A stretch of DNA of 64,000 nt, taken from positions 1 to 64,000 of the forward strand of contig NZ_BAJU01000002.1 in NCBI RefSeq assembly GCF_000613865.1, given 5' to 3'. Positions 8,654-18,666 of the stretch are shown here, piece after piece. The notes below the pieces were generated by a model that made no database searches, was not told the origin of the DNA, and saw only the letters and a list, made by a program, of their open reading frames with translations. The stretch is from Acetobacter okinawensis JCM 25146. GTDB taxonomy: Bacteria > Pseudomonadota > Alphaproteobacteria > Acetobacterales > Acetobacteraceae. How positions within the stretch are numbered: position 1 is the first letter of the stretch; each line of letters opens with the position of its first letter. The translations under genes were made by a program, and so were the position numbers.

Positions 8654-10574
8654 CCACAGTGGCCACGCTTTCAGGCGGGGGTGTGGTGTGGTTGGCAGGG
8701 TCACGCAGGAGTGTGTCGCGCATGATGTCGCGCGCCAGAGGGGCCGCGGCATCTGCCCCGGTGTTGCCATGCTCGATCACGACCGAAACGGCGTAGCGTG
8801 GCGCATCATACGGAGCAAAGCAGATAAACAGCGCATGGGGGCGGTATTCCCACGGCAGGTTGGCGGAGTTGAAGTGCCCGCCCTCACGCAATGCGCGTGA
8901 GACGTGGCGCACCTGCGCCGAGCCTGTTTTGCCCGCCATGGTAATGCCTGGCAGGTCAAGCTGCGCCTTGGGGGCCGTGCCGTGGGGTTCGTTTACCACG
9001 GCAAACATGCCTGCGCGCAGGGCCTCGAGGTATTTTTCGGGCATGTTGAGGCTAGGCCAGTTCTCGGCGTTCGCCATGGGGCTGATCTCGCCATTGATCG
9101 CGCGCATCAGGTGGGGTTGTACGGCCCGGCCGGTTGCCATGCGAGCGGTGTAGGTGGCCAGTTGCAGAGGCGTCACCTGTATGAACCCCTGCCCGATCCC
9201 GCTGACAATGGTGTCCCCCCCGTTCCAGTGGTGGTGGTGGGCCTGCCGCCATGCCGGGGTGGGGATCAGCCCGGTGCGGGTGTGGGGCAGTTCAATATCC
9301 AGCGGCACGCCAAGGCCCATGCGGTGCGCGGTCTGGGCAATGCGGTCCATGCCAATGCGGCGGGCGATTTCGTAAAAATAGACGTCGCAGGAGTATTTGA
9401 GGGCCAGATGCAGGTCGACCGAGCCATGCCCCCAGCGTGACCAGCAGTGAAAGCGCGTGCCCCCTACATCCAGATGACCGGGGCAGAAAACCCGGTCCGT
9501 GGGGGAGACAAGCCCCGATTCCAGTGCTGCCATGGCCACAGCCGGTTTGAAGGTGGAGCCGGGGGGGTACACCCCGGCCACAGCCTTGTTGATAAGGGGC
9601 GTATGCTGGTTGTTTGTCCATTCGATCCACTGTGCGTGGCTGACACCGCTGTCAAACAGCGAGGGATCGAACGAGGGTGTGCTGACCATGGCCAGCACTT
9701 CGCCATTATGGCAGTCCATGACCACGGCAGAGGCAGTCTGGTCGCCTATGTGGTTGAGCACGCGCTGTTGCAGCCCACGGTCGATGGTCAGGGAAATTTC
9801 TTCCCCCGGTACGCCTTCCTCACGGTTCAATTCGGAAATAACGCGGCCAACGGCGTTGACCTCCATTTCCACCGAACCTGCGGTGCCGCGCAGTTTTTCG
9901 TCCTGATTCTGCTCTATGCCGGCACGGCCAACGCGCATGCCCGGCAGGGCCAGCAGGGTGGAATGTGCTACATCGCTCTCGTTCGGCGGGGCGACGTAGC
10001 CAATAATATGCGCCAGCAGTTCCCCTTCGGGGTACACGCGGCGCGTGCCGACATCAATGAGCACACCGGGCAGGGAGGGTGCGTTCAGCTCGATCCGCGC
10101 CATCTCATCCCATGAGAGGAAGTCACGCAGCATGACGGGTACAAACCGGCGCTGGTGGCGCAGCTCGCGCGCAATGCGATTGCGGTCGCGCTCATCCAGC
10201 GGAATCAGGGCAGAAAAACGTTCTATGGTGCCGGGTACATCCGTTGTCTCCTCGGGCATAAGGAGCGCGCGCCAGTTTTCCTTGTTATTGGCAAGGGCTA
10301 TGCCGTAGCGGTCCACAATGCGCCCGCGTGGCGGGGCCAGCAGGCGTTTGCTTACACGGTTGTTGGCCGCCATGCGGGCGTAGTGGTCGCCATCGTTGAT
10401 CTGGATATGGTACAGGCGGCGGGCCAGCTCGCCCAGAGCCCCGACCTGTACAGCCATGCACAGCAGTGCACGGCGCGTAAAAATGCCGCGTGCCGGGTCC
10501 TTCTGGTCACGGATGGGCATCAGGCGGCGGTTGTCGCGTTTACGCCGCTTTAGCCACATGGGAGCACCCCCCAT
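8637..10574 (-). CDS. mrdA: Penicillin-binding protein 2, elongation transpeptidase
   Basis: A 645-residue class B PBP that cross-links lateral-wall peptidoglycan in complex with RodA. There is one N-terminal membrane helix at about residues 33-52 and then the PBP dimer domain (PPRGRIVDRYG). The transpeptidase domain follows, with all three active-site motifs visible: SxxK in PPGSTFKPA, SxN-type SCD in KYSCDVYFYE, and KTG in MAGKTGSAQV. The start codon follows the mreD stop by 4 bases; an ATG five codons later is an alternative. Translation is coupled with rodA by overlap. Confidence 0.95.
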   Translation of the reverse strand: MGGAPMWLKRRKRDNRRLMPIRDQKDPARGIFTRRALLCMAVQVGALGELARRLYHIQINDGDHYARMAANNRVSKRLLAPPRGRIVDRYGIALANNKENWRALLMPEETTDVPGTIERFSALIPLDERDRNRIARELRHQRRFVPVMLRDFLSWDEMARIELNAPSLPGVLIDVGTRRVYPEGELLAHIIGYVAPPNESDVAHSTLLALPGMRVGRAGIEQNQDEKLRGTAGSVEMEVNAVGRVISELNREEGVPGEEISLTIDRGLQQRVLNHIGDQTASAVVMDCHNGEVLAMVSTPSFDPSLFDSGVSHAQWIEWTNNQHTPLINKAVAGVYPPGSTFKPAVAMAALESGLVSPTDRVFCPGHLDVGGTRFHCWSRWGHGSVDLHLALKYSCDVYFYEIARRIGMDRIAQTAHRMGLGVPLDIELPHTRTGLIPTPAWRQAHHHHWNGGDTIVSGIGQGFIQVTPLQLATYTARMATGRAVQPHLMRAINGEISPMANAENWPSLNMPEKYLEALRAGMFAVVNEPHGTAPKAQLDLPGITMAGKTGSAQVRHVSRALREGGHFNSANLPWEYRPHALFICFAPYDAPRYAVSVVIEHGNTGADAAAPLARDIMRDTLLRDPANHTTPPPESVATVDDSFE

Positions 10575-10578
10575 GCGG

Positions 10579-11142
10579 TCATGGCGTGTCCTTCTCGTCC
10601 AGAATGTGCAGGAACCACGAGAAAGTGGCGGAAAGCAACGGATAGACCCCTATGCAGAGCAAGGCTTCAAAAAAGGCGGGTGCCGGATCAAGCAGATGCA
10701 GGCGGAACAGGCAGGCCAGTGCCCACTGCAATGCTGCGGCAGCCGCTCCTACCAGCCCGAACAGGCACCATACCACTAAAAAATTCATCCGCATGAGACC
10801 AAAACGGGCATAACCACCGATGCCATGCACCAGTAACAGAATAAAGGCGCTGACCCCCAGCGGTGTAAAGCCCACCAGGTCCATAAAAAGCCCGAGCAGG
10901 AAAACCGCCAGAGAAGGCATGCCCGATGGCCGCCATACGGACCAGAAAAACACGGTGTTGATGACAATGGCGGGCAGCAGCTCGGCTGATCCGGGAATGT
11001 TAACAGGGGCAGAGAAAAAAATAATGACCAGTGCGGTAAAAACCGATGGCAGAAGGTGCCGTGCCGTACGGTCGAGTCGCTGGCGGGATGTCAGCTGTGT
11101 TTCGGTATCATGCTCCCAGCGTGGGGGGTGCGGGTCCGGCAT
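10579..11142 (-). CDS. mreD: Rod shape-determining protein MreD
   Basis: A 187-residue integral membrane protein with five to six hydrophobic helices, matching MreD in size and in position between mreC and mrdA. The stretch PSLAVFLLGLFMDLVGFTPL is typical of MreD. It has a good ribosome site (GGAGGG), and its ATG lies four bases beyond the mreC stop. It acts in the inner-membrane elongasome, linking MreC to the synthesis enzymes. Confidence 0.9.
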   Translation of the reverse strand: MPDPHPPRWEHDTETQLTSRQRLDRTARHLLPSVFTALVIIFFSAPVNIPGSAELLPAIVINTVFFWSVWRPSGMPSLAVFLLGLFMDLVGFTPLGVSAFILLLVHGIGGYARFGLMRMNFLVVWCLFGLVGAAAAALQWALACLFRLHLLDPAPAFFEALLCIGVYPLLSATFSWFLHILDEKDTP

Positions 11143-11146
11143 GGCG

Positions 11147-12061
11147 TTATCCCTCCTGCCCCGGACCGAGCAATGTTTTAAACGGCAGTGTCAACGCACG
11201 GTGCGGGCGGGTCAGGGGCACATGGCCGGGGGCTTCAGGGGGTTCGATCTCGGACTGGCCAAAGTCGAACACGCGCAGCATGGTCAGCCTGTCCAGCCGG
11301 GCGAAAGGCTGCACTACCGGCTGACCGGGGTGCAGGTAATGCACGTTGCCAATGGGAATACCGGAGGGAAAAGCCCCTGCCTGATCAGAGGTTACAACCC
11401 GCTCGCCCTCTATGGGGCGTGTGTCCTGTGAGTAATAGAGCAGGCGGGGCAGGGGGGAGTTGTCCCCCACCATAATGGCCGCGGCATGGCTGGACTCCAG
11501 CTCTACCGGCAGGCGGCTGGCAATATCGTTAATCAGAAGAATGCGCGCGGCATGCGTGCCAACCTCTGTAACGCGGCCAGCAAGCCCGTTGGCGGCCAGC
11601 GCAATATTACCAGTCTGCACGCCACTGCTGGTGCCTGCCACCAGCAGCACGGCGCGGGCATAAATACCCCCACTGTCGGCCACAACCCGGCCGGTTACAA
11701 AGGCGGGCGTGGGTTCTGGCACCCAGTGGAGTTCGGTTTTAAGGGTGTCATTTTCCCGTGCGAGGGAGACCGCAACTTCGTACCACCGGCGCAGGTTGGC
11801 GTTTTCGGCACTCAGGCGGTGGTTTTCTTCCGCCAGATTGCGGGCTTCCTTTAACCCGTGCACCAGACGTTCGCTATCGGTCTGTGTGCGTGAAAGCAGG
11901 CTCCAAAGGGGGGCCAGTACATCGGCCACGCGCATGCGTGCCTTGTCTGCCAGAGGGCGGTCGGCCTGCCCGGCAATAATGATCCCGACAGACATGAGCA
12001 GCAGAACTGGCAGAACCAGTTTGCTCAATGCCTGCCTTACCTGAATGGAAACCGGGACCAT
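11147..12061 (-). CDS. mreC: Rod shape-determining protein MreC
   Basis: A bitopic periplasmic elongasome protein. One N-terminal membrane helix (VLPVLLLMSVGIIIAG) is followed by a coiled coil (KEARNLAEENHRLSAENANL) and two beta-barrel domains, including the conserved GVQTGNIALAANGLAGRV and ASRLPVELE segments. I place the start at the ATG at 12061, just before the membrane helix. The frame is open to a GTG at 12103, which would add 14 residues. The C-terminus is Pro-rich. It follows mreB with a gap of about 90 bases and is probably in the same transcript. Confidence 0.93.
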   Translation of the reverse strand: MVPVSIQVRQALSKLVLPVLLLMSVGIIIAGQADRPLADKARMRVADVLAPLWSLLSRTQTDSERLVHGLKEARNLAEENHRLSAENANLRRWYEVAVSLARENDTLKTELHWVPEPTPAFVTGRVVADSGGIYARAVLLVAGTSSGVQTGNIALAANGLAGRVTEVGTHAARILLINDIASRLPVELESSHAAAIMVGDNSPLPRLLYYSQDTRPIEGERVVTSDQAGAFPSGIPIGNVHYLHPGQPVVQPFARLDRLTMLRVFDFGQSEIEPPEAPGHVPLTRPHRALTLPFKTLLGPGQEG

Positions 12062-12149
12062 GAAAAACCGGATGCCTTTATCTCTGACGGCATGAAAAAC
12101 CACACCAGACCATGGGTTGGGGACTAAGCCCCCGCACCAGACCGGGACA

Positions 12150-13220
<1,071 letters not shown>

Positions 13221-13307
13221 CTACGCGACAACGTGGAAGGGGTGAGCAAACAAAACGGACCCCAACGGTCGCTTTGGTCAATATATCTGCACGGATTAAC
13301 GGCGCAT

Positions 13308-13399
13308 AGCGAGGCAGACAAGCCCTCTGTTCATAAACTTCCGCATAATTTCGTACGGAAGGGGGTGTCTGCCTCGCTTATAGGGGGGTGCTGCCCCCC
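13308..13399. repeat. Nested inverted repeats between leuA and mreB
   Basis: A 13-base arm AGCGAGGCAGACA (13308-13320) has a perfect inverted copy TGTCTGCCTCGCT (13366-13378). A compact G6/C6 hairpin follows at 13383-13399. They lie between the leuA stop and the mreB promoter. They probably act as a strong transcript end for leuA or a regulatory structure for mreB. There is no long T-run on the leuA side. Confidence 0.6.
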
Positions 13400-13412
13400 A
13401 ATGTGGAGCCAA

Positions 13413-15001
13413 TCAGGCCGTCAGGGCTTCTGGTGCGGTGCGTGCACGTTTGACCAGCAGCTTGTTCAGGGCATGCACATAGGCACGTACGGCAGAGACA
13501 ACAGTGTCCGCATCCGCGCCCTGACCGTCCACCAGCTTGCCGTCTTCTTCCAGTCGGACTGTGGTGCGGGCCTGTGCGTCTGTGCCTTCGGTGACGGCAC
13601 CAACACTGAACAGGGCCAGCCGTGCCTCGTGCGGGAAGGCCTGCCGCAGTGCATTAAAGGCCGCATCCACCGGGCCGTTGCCCGTGGCGTTGGCCTGCAC
13701 GTCCTGACCATCGACCTGAATGGTCAGGGCGGCGGAGGAGGGCTTGCCGGAGGAGGATGTCAGGTCCAGAGCCGCAAAGCGGATATGGTCGTGGTCGCGG
13801 GCTTCATCATCAACCAGCGCGACAATATCATCGTCGTAAACCACCTTTTTGCGGTCAGCCAGGTCCTTGAAGCGCGAGAACGCCTCGTTCAGGCGGGCGT
13901 CGTCCATGTCGGCATAACCCAGAGCCTTGAGCTTGTCGCGGAAGGCGGCGCGGCCGGAGTGTTTGCCCATGACCAGCGAGGAGCGGCTCCAGCCCACGCT
14001 TTCGGGGGTCATGATTTCATAGGTCGCGGCGTTTTTGAGCACCCCGTCCTGATGAATGCCGCTTTCATGTGCAAAGGCGTTGCGGCCTACAATGGCCTTG
14101 TTGGGCTGCACGTCAAAGCTGGTAATAGTGGCCAGCATGCGCGAGACCTTGAGCAGGTCCGTGGTCTGGATGTTGGTGGTGTAGGGGTACTGGTCGTGGC
14201 GGGTGCGCAGCGCCATGACAATTTCTTCCAGCGCCGCATTGCCTGCGCGCTCGCCAATGCCATTGATGGTGCATTCCACCTGCCGCGCCCCACCGCGCAG
14301 GGACGCCAGCGTGTTGGCAACGCCCAGCCCCAGATCGTTGTGGTTATGGGCGGACAGGATGACCTGATCAGCACCGGGCACGCGTGCGCGCACCATGGCG
14401 AAGATTTTTTCCATGTCTTCGGGCGTTGCGTAGCCTACCGTGTCGGGGATGTTGATGGTGGTGGCCCCGGCCTTGATGGCAGCCTCCACGCAGCGGCACA
14501 GAAGTCGGGGTCCGTGCGCGAGCCATCCTCGGCGGACCATTCCACGTCATCCGTCAGGTTCCGTGCTGCGGTATTGCCGGAGGTGATCAGTTCCAGAACC
14601 GTTTCCGGCTCCATGCGCAGCTTGTACTTCATGTGCAGGGGGGAGGTGGAGATAAAGTTGTGGATCCGCCTGCGTTCGGCCGGAGCCAGTGCCTCGCCTG
14701 CGGCGACAATGTCCTTAGCACCCCCGCTGCGGGCCAGTGCACAGACCACCACGCCTTTGGTGTGGCGTGCAATTTCGTTCACGGATTCAAAATCGCCTTT
14801 TGAGGCAACAGGAAAGCCCGCCTCGATCACATCCACGCCCAGCGTGGCCAGAGCCTCGGCCATACGCAGCTTTTCGGCCAGATTCATGGAAAAGCCGGGG
14901 GACTGCTCGCCATCACGCAGTGTGGTGTCAAAAATAATGACACGGTCAGGCGTCATGCGGCCAAAAGATGGGTGGTTGAAGCTGGTGGAATCAGCAGACA
15001 T
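13413..15001 (-). CDS. leuA: 2-isopropylmalate synthase (one frameshift)
   Basis: The first committed step of leucine synthesis, condensing acetyl-CoA with 2-ketoisovalerate. The N-terminal part (15001 down to about 14501) has [17 protein letters not shown]. The second part continues with [27 protein letters not shown] and the C-terminal leucine-binding regulatory domain ([13 protein letters not shown]). The two parts are in different frames. Adding one base at about 14501 (TTCTG to TTCCTG on the coding strand) restores [12 protein letters not shown] and one protein of about 529 residues. Every motif is intact, so I treat it as a functional gene with a likely sequence error. A leucine attenuator appears to lie upstream. 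Confidence 0.92.
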
Positions 15002-15093
15002 GAAAATGTTCCTGAATTACTCTGGTCCGGCGCTGCCATAAGGGATGGCGCGCCATATATTTTGCCTGTGCGGGGCACAGACGCTCTCGCTTG

Positions 15094-15277
15094 AAAAAAT
15101 CCCCTGGGCGTGGCGGCGCAGGGCCACCCGGATCGCTCAGGCTGATAAGTCGAAGGAGAAGGTCCAGACGAAAGGCCACGCCGCCCCGAGCCGCTGTTAC
15201 GCGGGTCGTAAGGGAATCGGACATGAACCGGTCGGAAATCATGACCGGTAGAATACCGCCCTCCCGTGCCAGTGCAA
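15094..15277 (-). promoter_or_regulatory. Predicted leuA promoter, leader peptide and attenuator
   Basis: Reading toward leuA, there is a promoter (-35 TTGCAC at 15272-15277, 16-base spacer, -10 TATTCT at 15250-15255). A leader reading frame from about 15242 or 15224 follows. A cluster of six Leu codons within eleven codons (LDLLLRLISL, 15138-15167) comes next. Then there is an antiterminator-like stem GTGGC/GCCAC (15110-15127) overlapping a terminator stem CCCTG/CAGGG with a T6 tail (15094-15123). This is the classical order for ribosome-mediated attenuation by leucine. One oddity is that the leader frame has no early stop and runs into the leuA start. Confidence 0.6.
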
Positions 15278-15317
15278 CAGGAAAATGACCGGGGTGGGCA
15301 ATTCATCTGGCTTTACG

Positions 15318-16399
15318 TCAACCCTGCGGCCTGCCCCGGCGCAGGGTATGCAGCACATACAGCATGACCCCGAGTAGCACGGCAGCAAAGGTCTGGTGCA
15401 CTGCACCTGCCCATACCGGCACCACCAGCAAAAGGGTGGTCACCCCCAGCGCGTACTGGATCAGCACCGCCCAGCCGAGCAGAATAATGCCGTTTTGCGC
15501 CTGTGGGCCAAGGCCCGCACCTTTGCGCAGGCCAGCCAGCAGAACGGCACCAATGCTCAGGGCGGTCAGGGTGGCCAGCAGCCGGTGGTCAAACTGGATG
15601 GCGGCTTTGTTGACCACCCAGTTCATCCACAGAGGGGAGAGTTGGGCATAGTCGGCGGGAACAAGGTGCCCATCCATAAGCGGGAAGGTGTTGAACAAAA
15701 AGCCCGCATGCGTGCCTGCCGTAAAACCGCCCGCAATAATGGTGGTGCACAGCACACCAATGCTGATGCACGCCAGACGCCGTGTCAGCCGTACACCGGG
15801 GGTCTGGGCCGTTGGTTCGGGCTGGGGCCAGCGGATGGAAAAGGCCGTCCACAGGATGGCGCCATACAGCAGTAGGGCCGCACTCAGGTGCAGCACCAGC
15901 CGGACGGGTTCCACAGCCGTGCTGTTGGCCCGAAAGCCCGAGGCGACCATAAACCAGCCAATGCCACCCTGAAGAGCGCCGAGGATAAAAAACACAAACA
16001 GCCGCACCGCAAGGCGGCGGGTAATCATGCCCCTGACCACAAACCACAGGAGTGGAAGCAGCAGCACAAGCCCCATGAGCCGCCCCCAGAAGCGGTGGAT
16101 CCACTCGGCCCAGAAAATTTCTGGAACCCTTCCAGCCCGAATCCCTCATGCTGGAGGTGGTACTGGGGAATGGTCTGGTACAGCGCAAACAGCCGCTCCC
16201 ACTCTGCATGGGACAGGGGCGGGATCATGCCGCTGACCGGCTGCCAGTCCATGATCGATAGGCCAGAGCCGGTCAGGCGCGTCACACCGCCAATGGCGAT
16301 CATGCCCAGCAGCATGAAACACAGAAGGAACAGCCAGCCAGAAATCAGGCGGCGGTGGGCAGGCGTCATCTCTTGCTGGCGCTGGGGCGTAGTGGGCAT
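15318..16399 (-). CDS. ctaA: Heme A synthase, COX15/CtaA type 2 (one frameshift)
   Basis: A polytopic membrane enzyme converting heme O to heme A, needed for a-type cytochrome oxidases. The N-terminal part (16399 to about 16119) carries [18 protein letters not shown] and the His-containing [11 protein letters not shown]. The rest (to 15318) carries the remaining helices and the second His set ([18 protein letters not shown]). The parts are in different frames. One extra A in the coding-strand A-run at 16118-16120 restores [17 protein letters not shown], which is textbook COX15. Full length is about 360 residues, normal for the family. It lies upstream of leuA on the same strand and divergent from the TVP38 gene. 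Confidence 0.9.
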
Positions 16400-16487
16400 G
16401 GCACTCTTTTGCGCTGGAGTTAAACTTTATGGCTAGGGTTTACAGCCAGCTTGCGGCCCGCGGCAAGAAGATGCTAGCGCCCAAGGG

Positions 16488-17168
16488 ATGAAACCACCCC
16501 CCCCAGCACCCGCCTACTCCCCCAAGGTGTTGTTCAAACCCGTGCTTATGCTGCTTATTCTGGTTGCGGGCGCCATCGGGCTGCGGCATGTGCCTGCTCT
16601 GGAGCATGTGTTGGGCAGTACGGCTATGCTGCGTGCGGGCCTTGGTGGACGACTTGTGTTTGTGGCCGGGGCATCGGTCTGGTGTGCATTTGGCCTGCCC
16701 CGGCAGGTAGCTGGTTTTGCCGCCGGAGTGACTTATGGTGTGGCCGAGGGGCTTGCCATGATTACATCCGCCTCTACATTAGGGTGTGTGGCCGGTTTTT
16801 TATGGGCCCGATGGGGTGGTCGTTCATGGGCGCAGGCGCGCCTTGGGCCACGGTTTGAAAAGCTGGATGCCTTTCTGACCCACAAGCCCTTTCTGAGTAT
16901 TCTGACATTGCGCCTGCTGCCGGTTGGGTCAGCCCTGCTGCTTAACCTGCTTGGGGGCGTGTCCGGTATGGCGGTATGGCCATTTGTTGCGGCAACCCTG
17001 CTGGGTGCGCTGCCCCAGAACGCCGTTGCAGTGCTGCTGGGGGCTGGTGTGCAGGTGGGGTCTGGCTGGCAGTATGGGTTAGGGGGCGCACTGTTTGCGC
17101 TCTCCGCCGTGTTGGGTCTGTGGCTCTGGCGGCATACCCGCATTGCTGTGGCCAGCGGGCAACCCTAG
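16488..17168 (+). CDS. TVP38/TMEM64 family (VTT domain) membrane protein
   Basis: A 226-residue protein with about five hydrophobic helices. The VTT/SNARE-associated core is visible as FAAGVTYGVAEGLAMITSASTLGCVAGF and then LRLLPVGSALLLNLLGGVSG. That pattern is typical of TVP38/DedA-related proteins, which are implicated in lipid scrambling or ion-coupled transport. The N-terminus is short and Pro-rich. The start has only a weak ribosome site (AAGGG abutting the ATG). It is divergent from ctaA. Confidence 0.82.
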   Translation: MKPPPPAPAYSPKVLFKPVLMLLILVAGAIGLRHVPALEHVLGSTAMLRAGLGGRLVFVAGASVWCAFGLPRQVAGFAAGVTYGVAEGLAMITSASTLGCVAGFLWARWGGRSWAQARLGPRFEKLDAFLTHKPFLSILTLRLLPVGSALLLNLLGGVSGMAVWPFVAATLLGALPQNAVAVLLGAGVQVGSGWQYGLGGALFALSAVLGLWLWRHTRIAVASGQP

Positions 17169-17303
17169 GCCGCTTTGTGGCAGGGTAATCCGGCGTTTTT
17201 TACGTCAGGCCCTGCGGGCAGACCCCATACCCCTGATTGTTTTTTTCAATGGGATAATCCATTTGCGGCATTTACCTGACATGTCATGCTCGGAGGGCCG
17301 GGT

Positions 17304-18581
17304 ATGATATCTTCTTCCATGGAACGGCCTGTAGCGGCGCGTGAGGGTGCGCGGCCTGTTTTTGCCAGTGGGGTGCCGGGGTGGCTGGCCCTGCTGCTCG
17401 GGTTCCTGACTGCTGTTGGCCCTATTTCGACCGATATTTACCTGCCGGCCTTCCCGGCCATGGAACAGAGCTTCCATACTACTGCGGGGAATGTGCAGTT
17501 TACGTTGGCCATCTGGTTTGTGGGTCTTGCCATTGGGCAGTTGAGTGTGGGGCCACTGGCCGACAGATATGGCCGGCGCATGCCCCTGCTGGTGGGCAAT
17601 GCGTTGTATGCCGCAGCCTCTGCCGTTTGCGCGTTTGCGCCTGATATCACCACATTTTCCATCGCCCGGTTTGTGGCGTCCGTCGGGGCTTCGGCCAGTC
17701 TGGTGGTGCCAACGGCCTGTGTGCGCGATGTGGTGTCCGACCGGGCGGCGGGGGCGCGTATGATGTCCCGCCTGATTATGGTCATGGGGGTTGTGCCTAT
17801 TCTGGCTCCCATGCTGGGCGGTCTGGTAGTGGAATTTGTTTCGTGGCGGATTATTTTCTGGGCGTCTGCGGTTTATGGTGTGGCGTGCGTGGCCCTCGTG
17901 CTGTGGGTGCTGCCAGAGACACTGCCCTACCAGAAGCGCCAGAGCCTCTCCCCCATTACTCTGCTGACCCGCTATGTGACTTTACTCGGGGATAGGGGGT
18001 ACAGCGTTTACGCTATGGTGACGGCCTGCTCGACGTTTATGTCCTTCAGCTACCTTACGGCAGCTCCGTTTGTTTTTGTGCGGCTTTTTCATTTTTCGCC
18101 GCTGCATTTTTCCATGCTGTTCGGGGTCATGGCGATGTTCATGATCGGGGCATCGCAGGTCAATGGCCTGCTGGTTGGGCGGGTGGACCCCGGTCGCCTG
18201 CTATCTGGTGGGGTGGTCCTGTCGGTTGTGGGCACGGTGCTTATGGTGGGGGTCAGCCTGTGGGGTGGGTGGTATGCCTCCCCCGCCAGTAAGGCGTATG
18301 AGGTCTGGCTGGTTATTGCCACCATGGTGCTGGCTCTGGCCCCTACGGGTATTATTTTCCCCAATGCGATGATGATGGCGTTGGCCGACCATCCCTCCCA
18401 GGCGGGGGCGGCATCGGCGCTGGCAGGTACGCTGCAATACGTGCTTGGCGCCCTGGCCGGTGTGGTTGTCGGGTTGTTTGCGGCCACATCTGCGTTACCA
18501 ATGGCTGGATGTATGTGCCTTGGTGCGCTTATGATGCTGGGTATGCATGCGCTCCGCCCCATCGGGCGGGGTGGTGCCTGA
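17304..18581 (+). CDS. Bcr/CflA family MFS multidrug exporter
   Basis: A 12-helix major facilitator of about 425 residues. The hallmark STDIYLPAFPAM at the end of TM1 and the loop motif GPLADRYGRRMPLLVGN identify the Bcr/CflA drug:H+ antiporter group. I chose the ATG at 17304 because GGAGG lies about 9 bases before it; an in-frame start six codons upstream lacks such a site. The gene stands alone between the TVP38 gene and a sensor kinase. Confidence 0.92.
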   Translation: MISSSMERPVAAREGARPVFASGVPGWLALLLGFLTAVGPISTDIYLPAFPAMEQSFHTTAGNVQFTLAIWFVGLAIGQLSVGPLADRYGRRMPLLVGNALYAAASAVCAFAPDITTFSIARFVASVGASASLVVPTACVRDVVSDRAAGARMMSRLIMVMGVVPILAPMLGGLVVEFVSWRIIFWASAVYGVACVALVLWVLPETLPYQKRQSLSPITLLTRYVTLLGDRGYSVYAMVTACSTFMSFSYLTAAPFVFVRLFHFSPLHFSMLFGVMAMFMIGASQVNGLLVGRVDPGRLLSGGVVLSVVGTVLMVGVSLWGGWYASPASKAYEVWLVIATMVLALAPTGIIFPNAMMMALADHPSQAGAASALAGTLQYVLGALAGVVVGLFAATSALPMAGCMCLGALMMLGMHALRPIGRGGA

Positions 18582-18666
18582 TCGCGCATGGGCAGCCATG
18601 CCTTGCTCAACCATGGCTACAGATGCCATGCCCGCATGGCGTGGTGGACACATAACTAAAGGGAGC

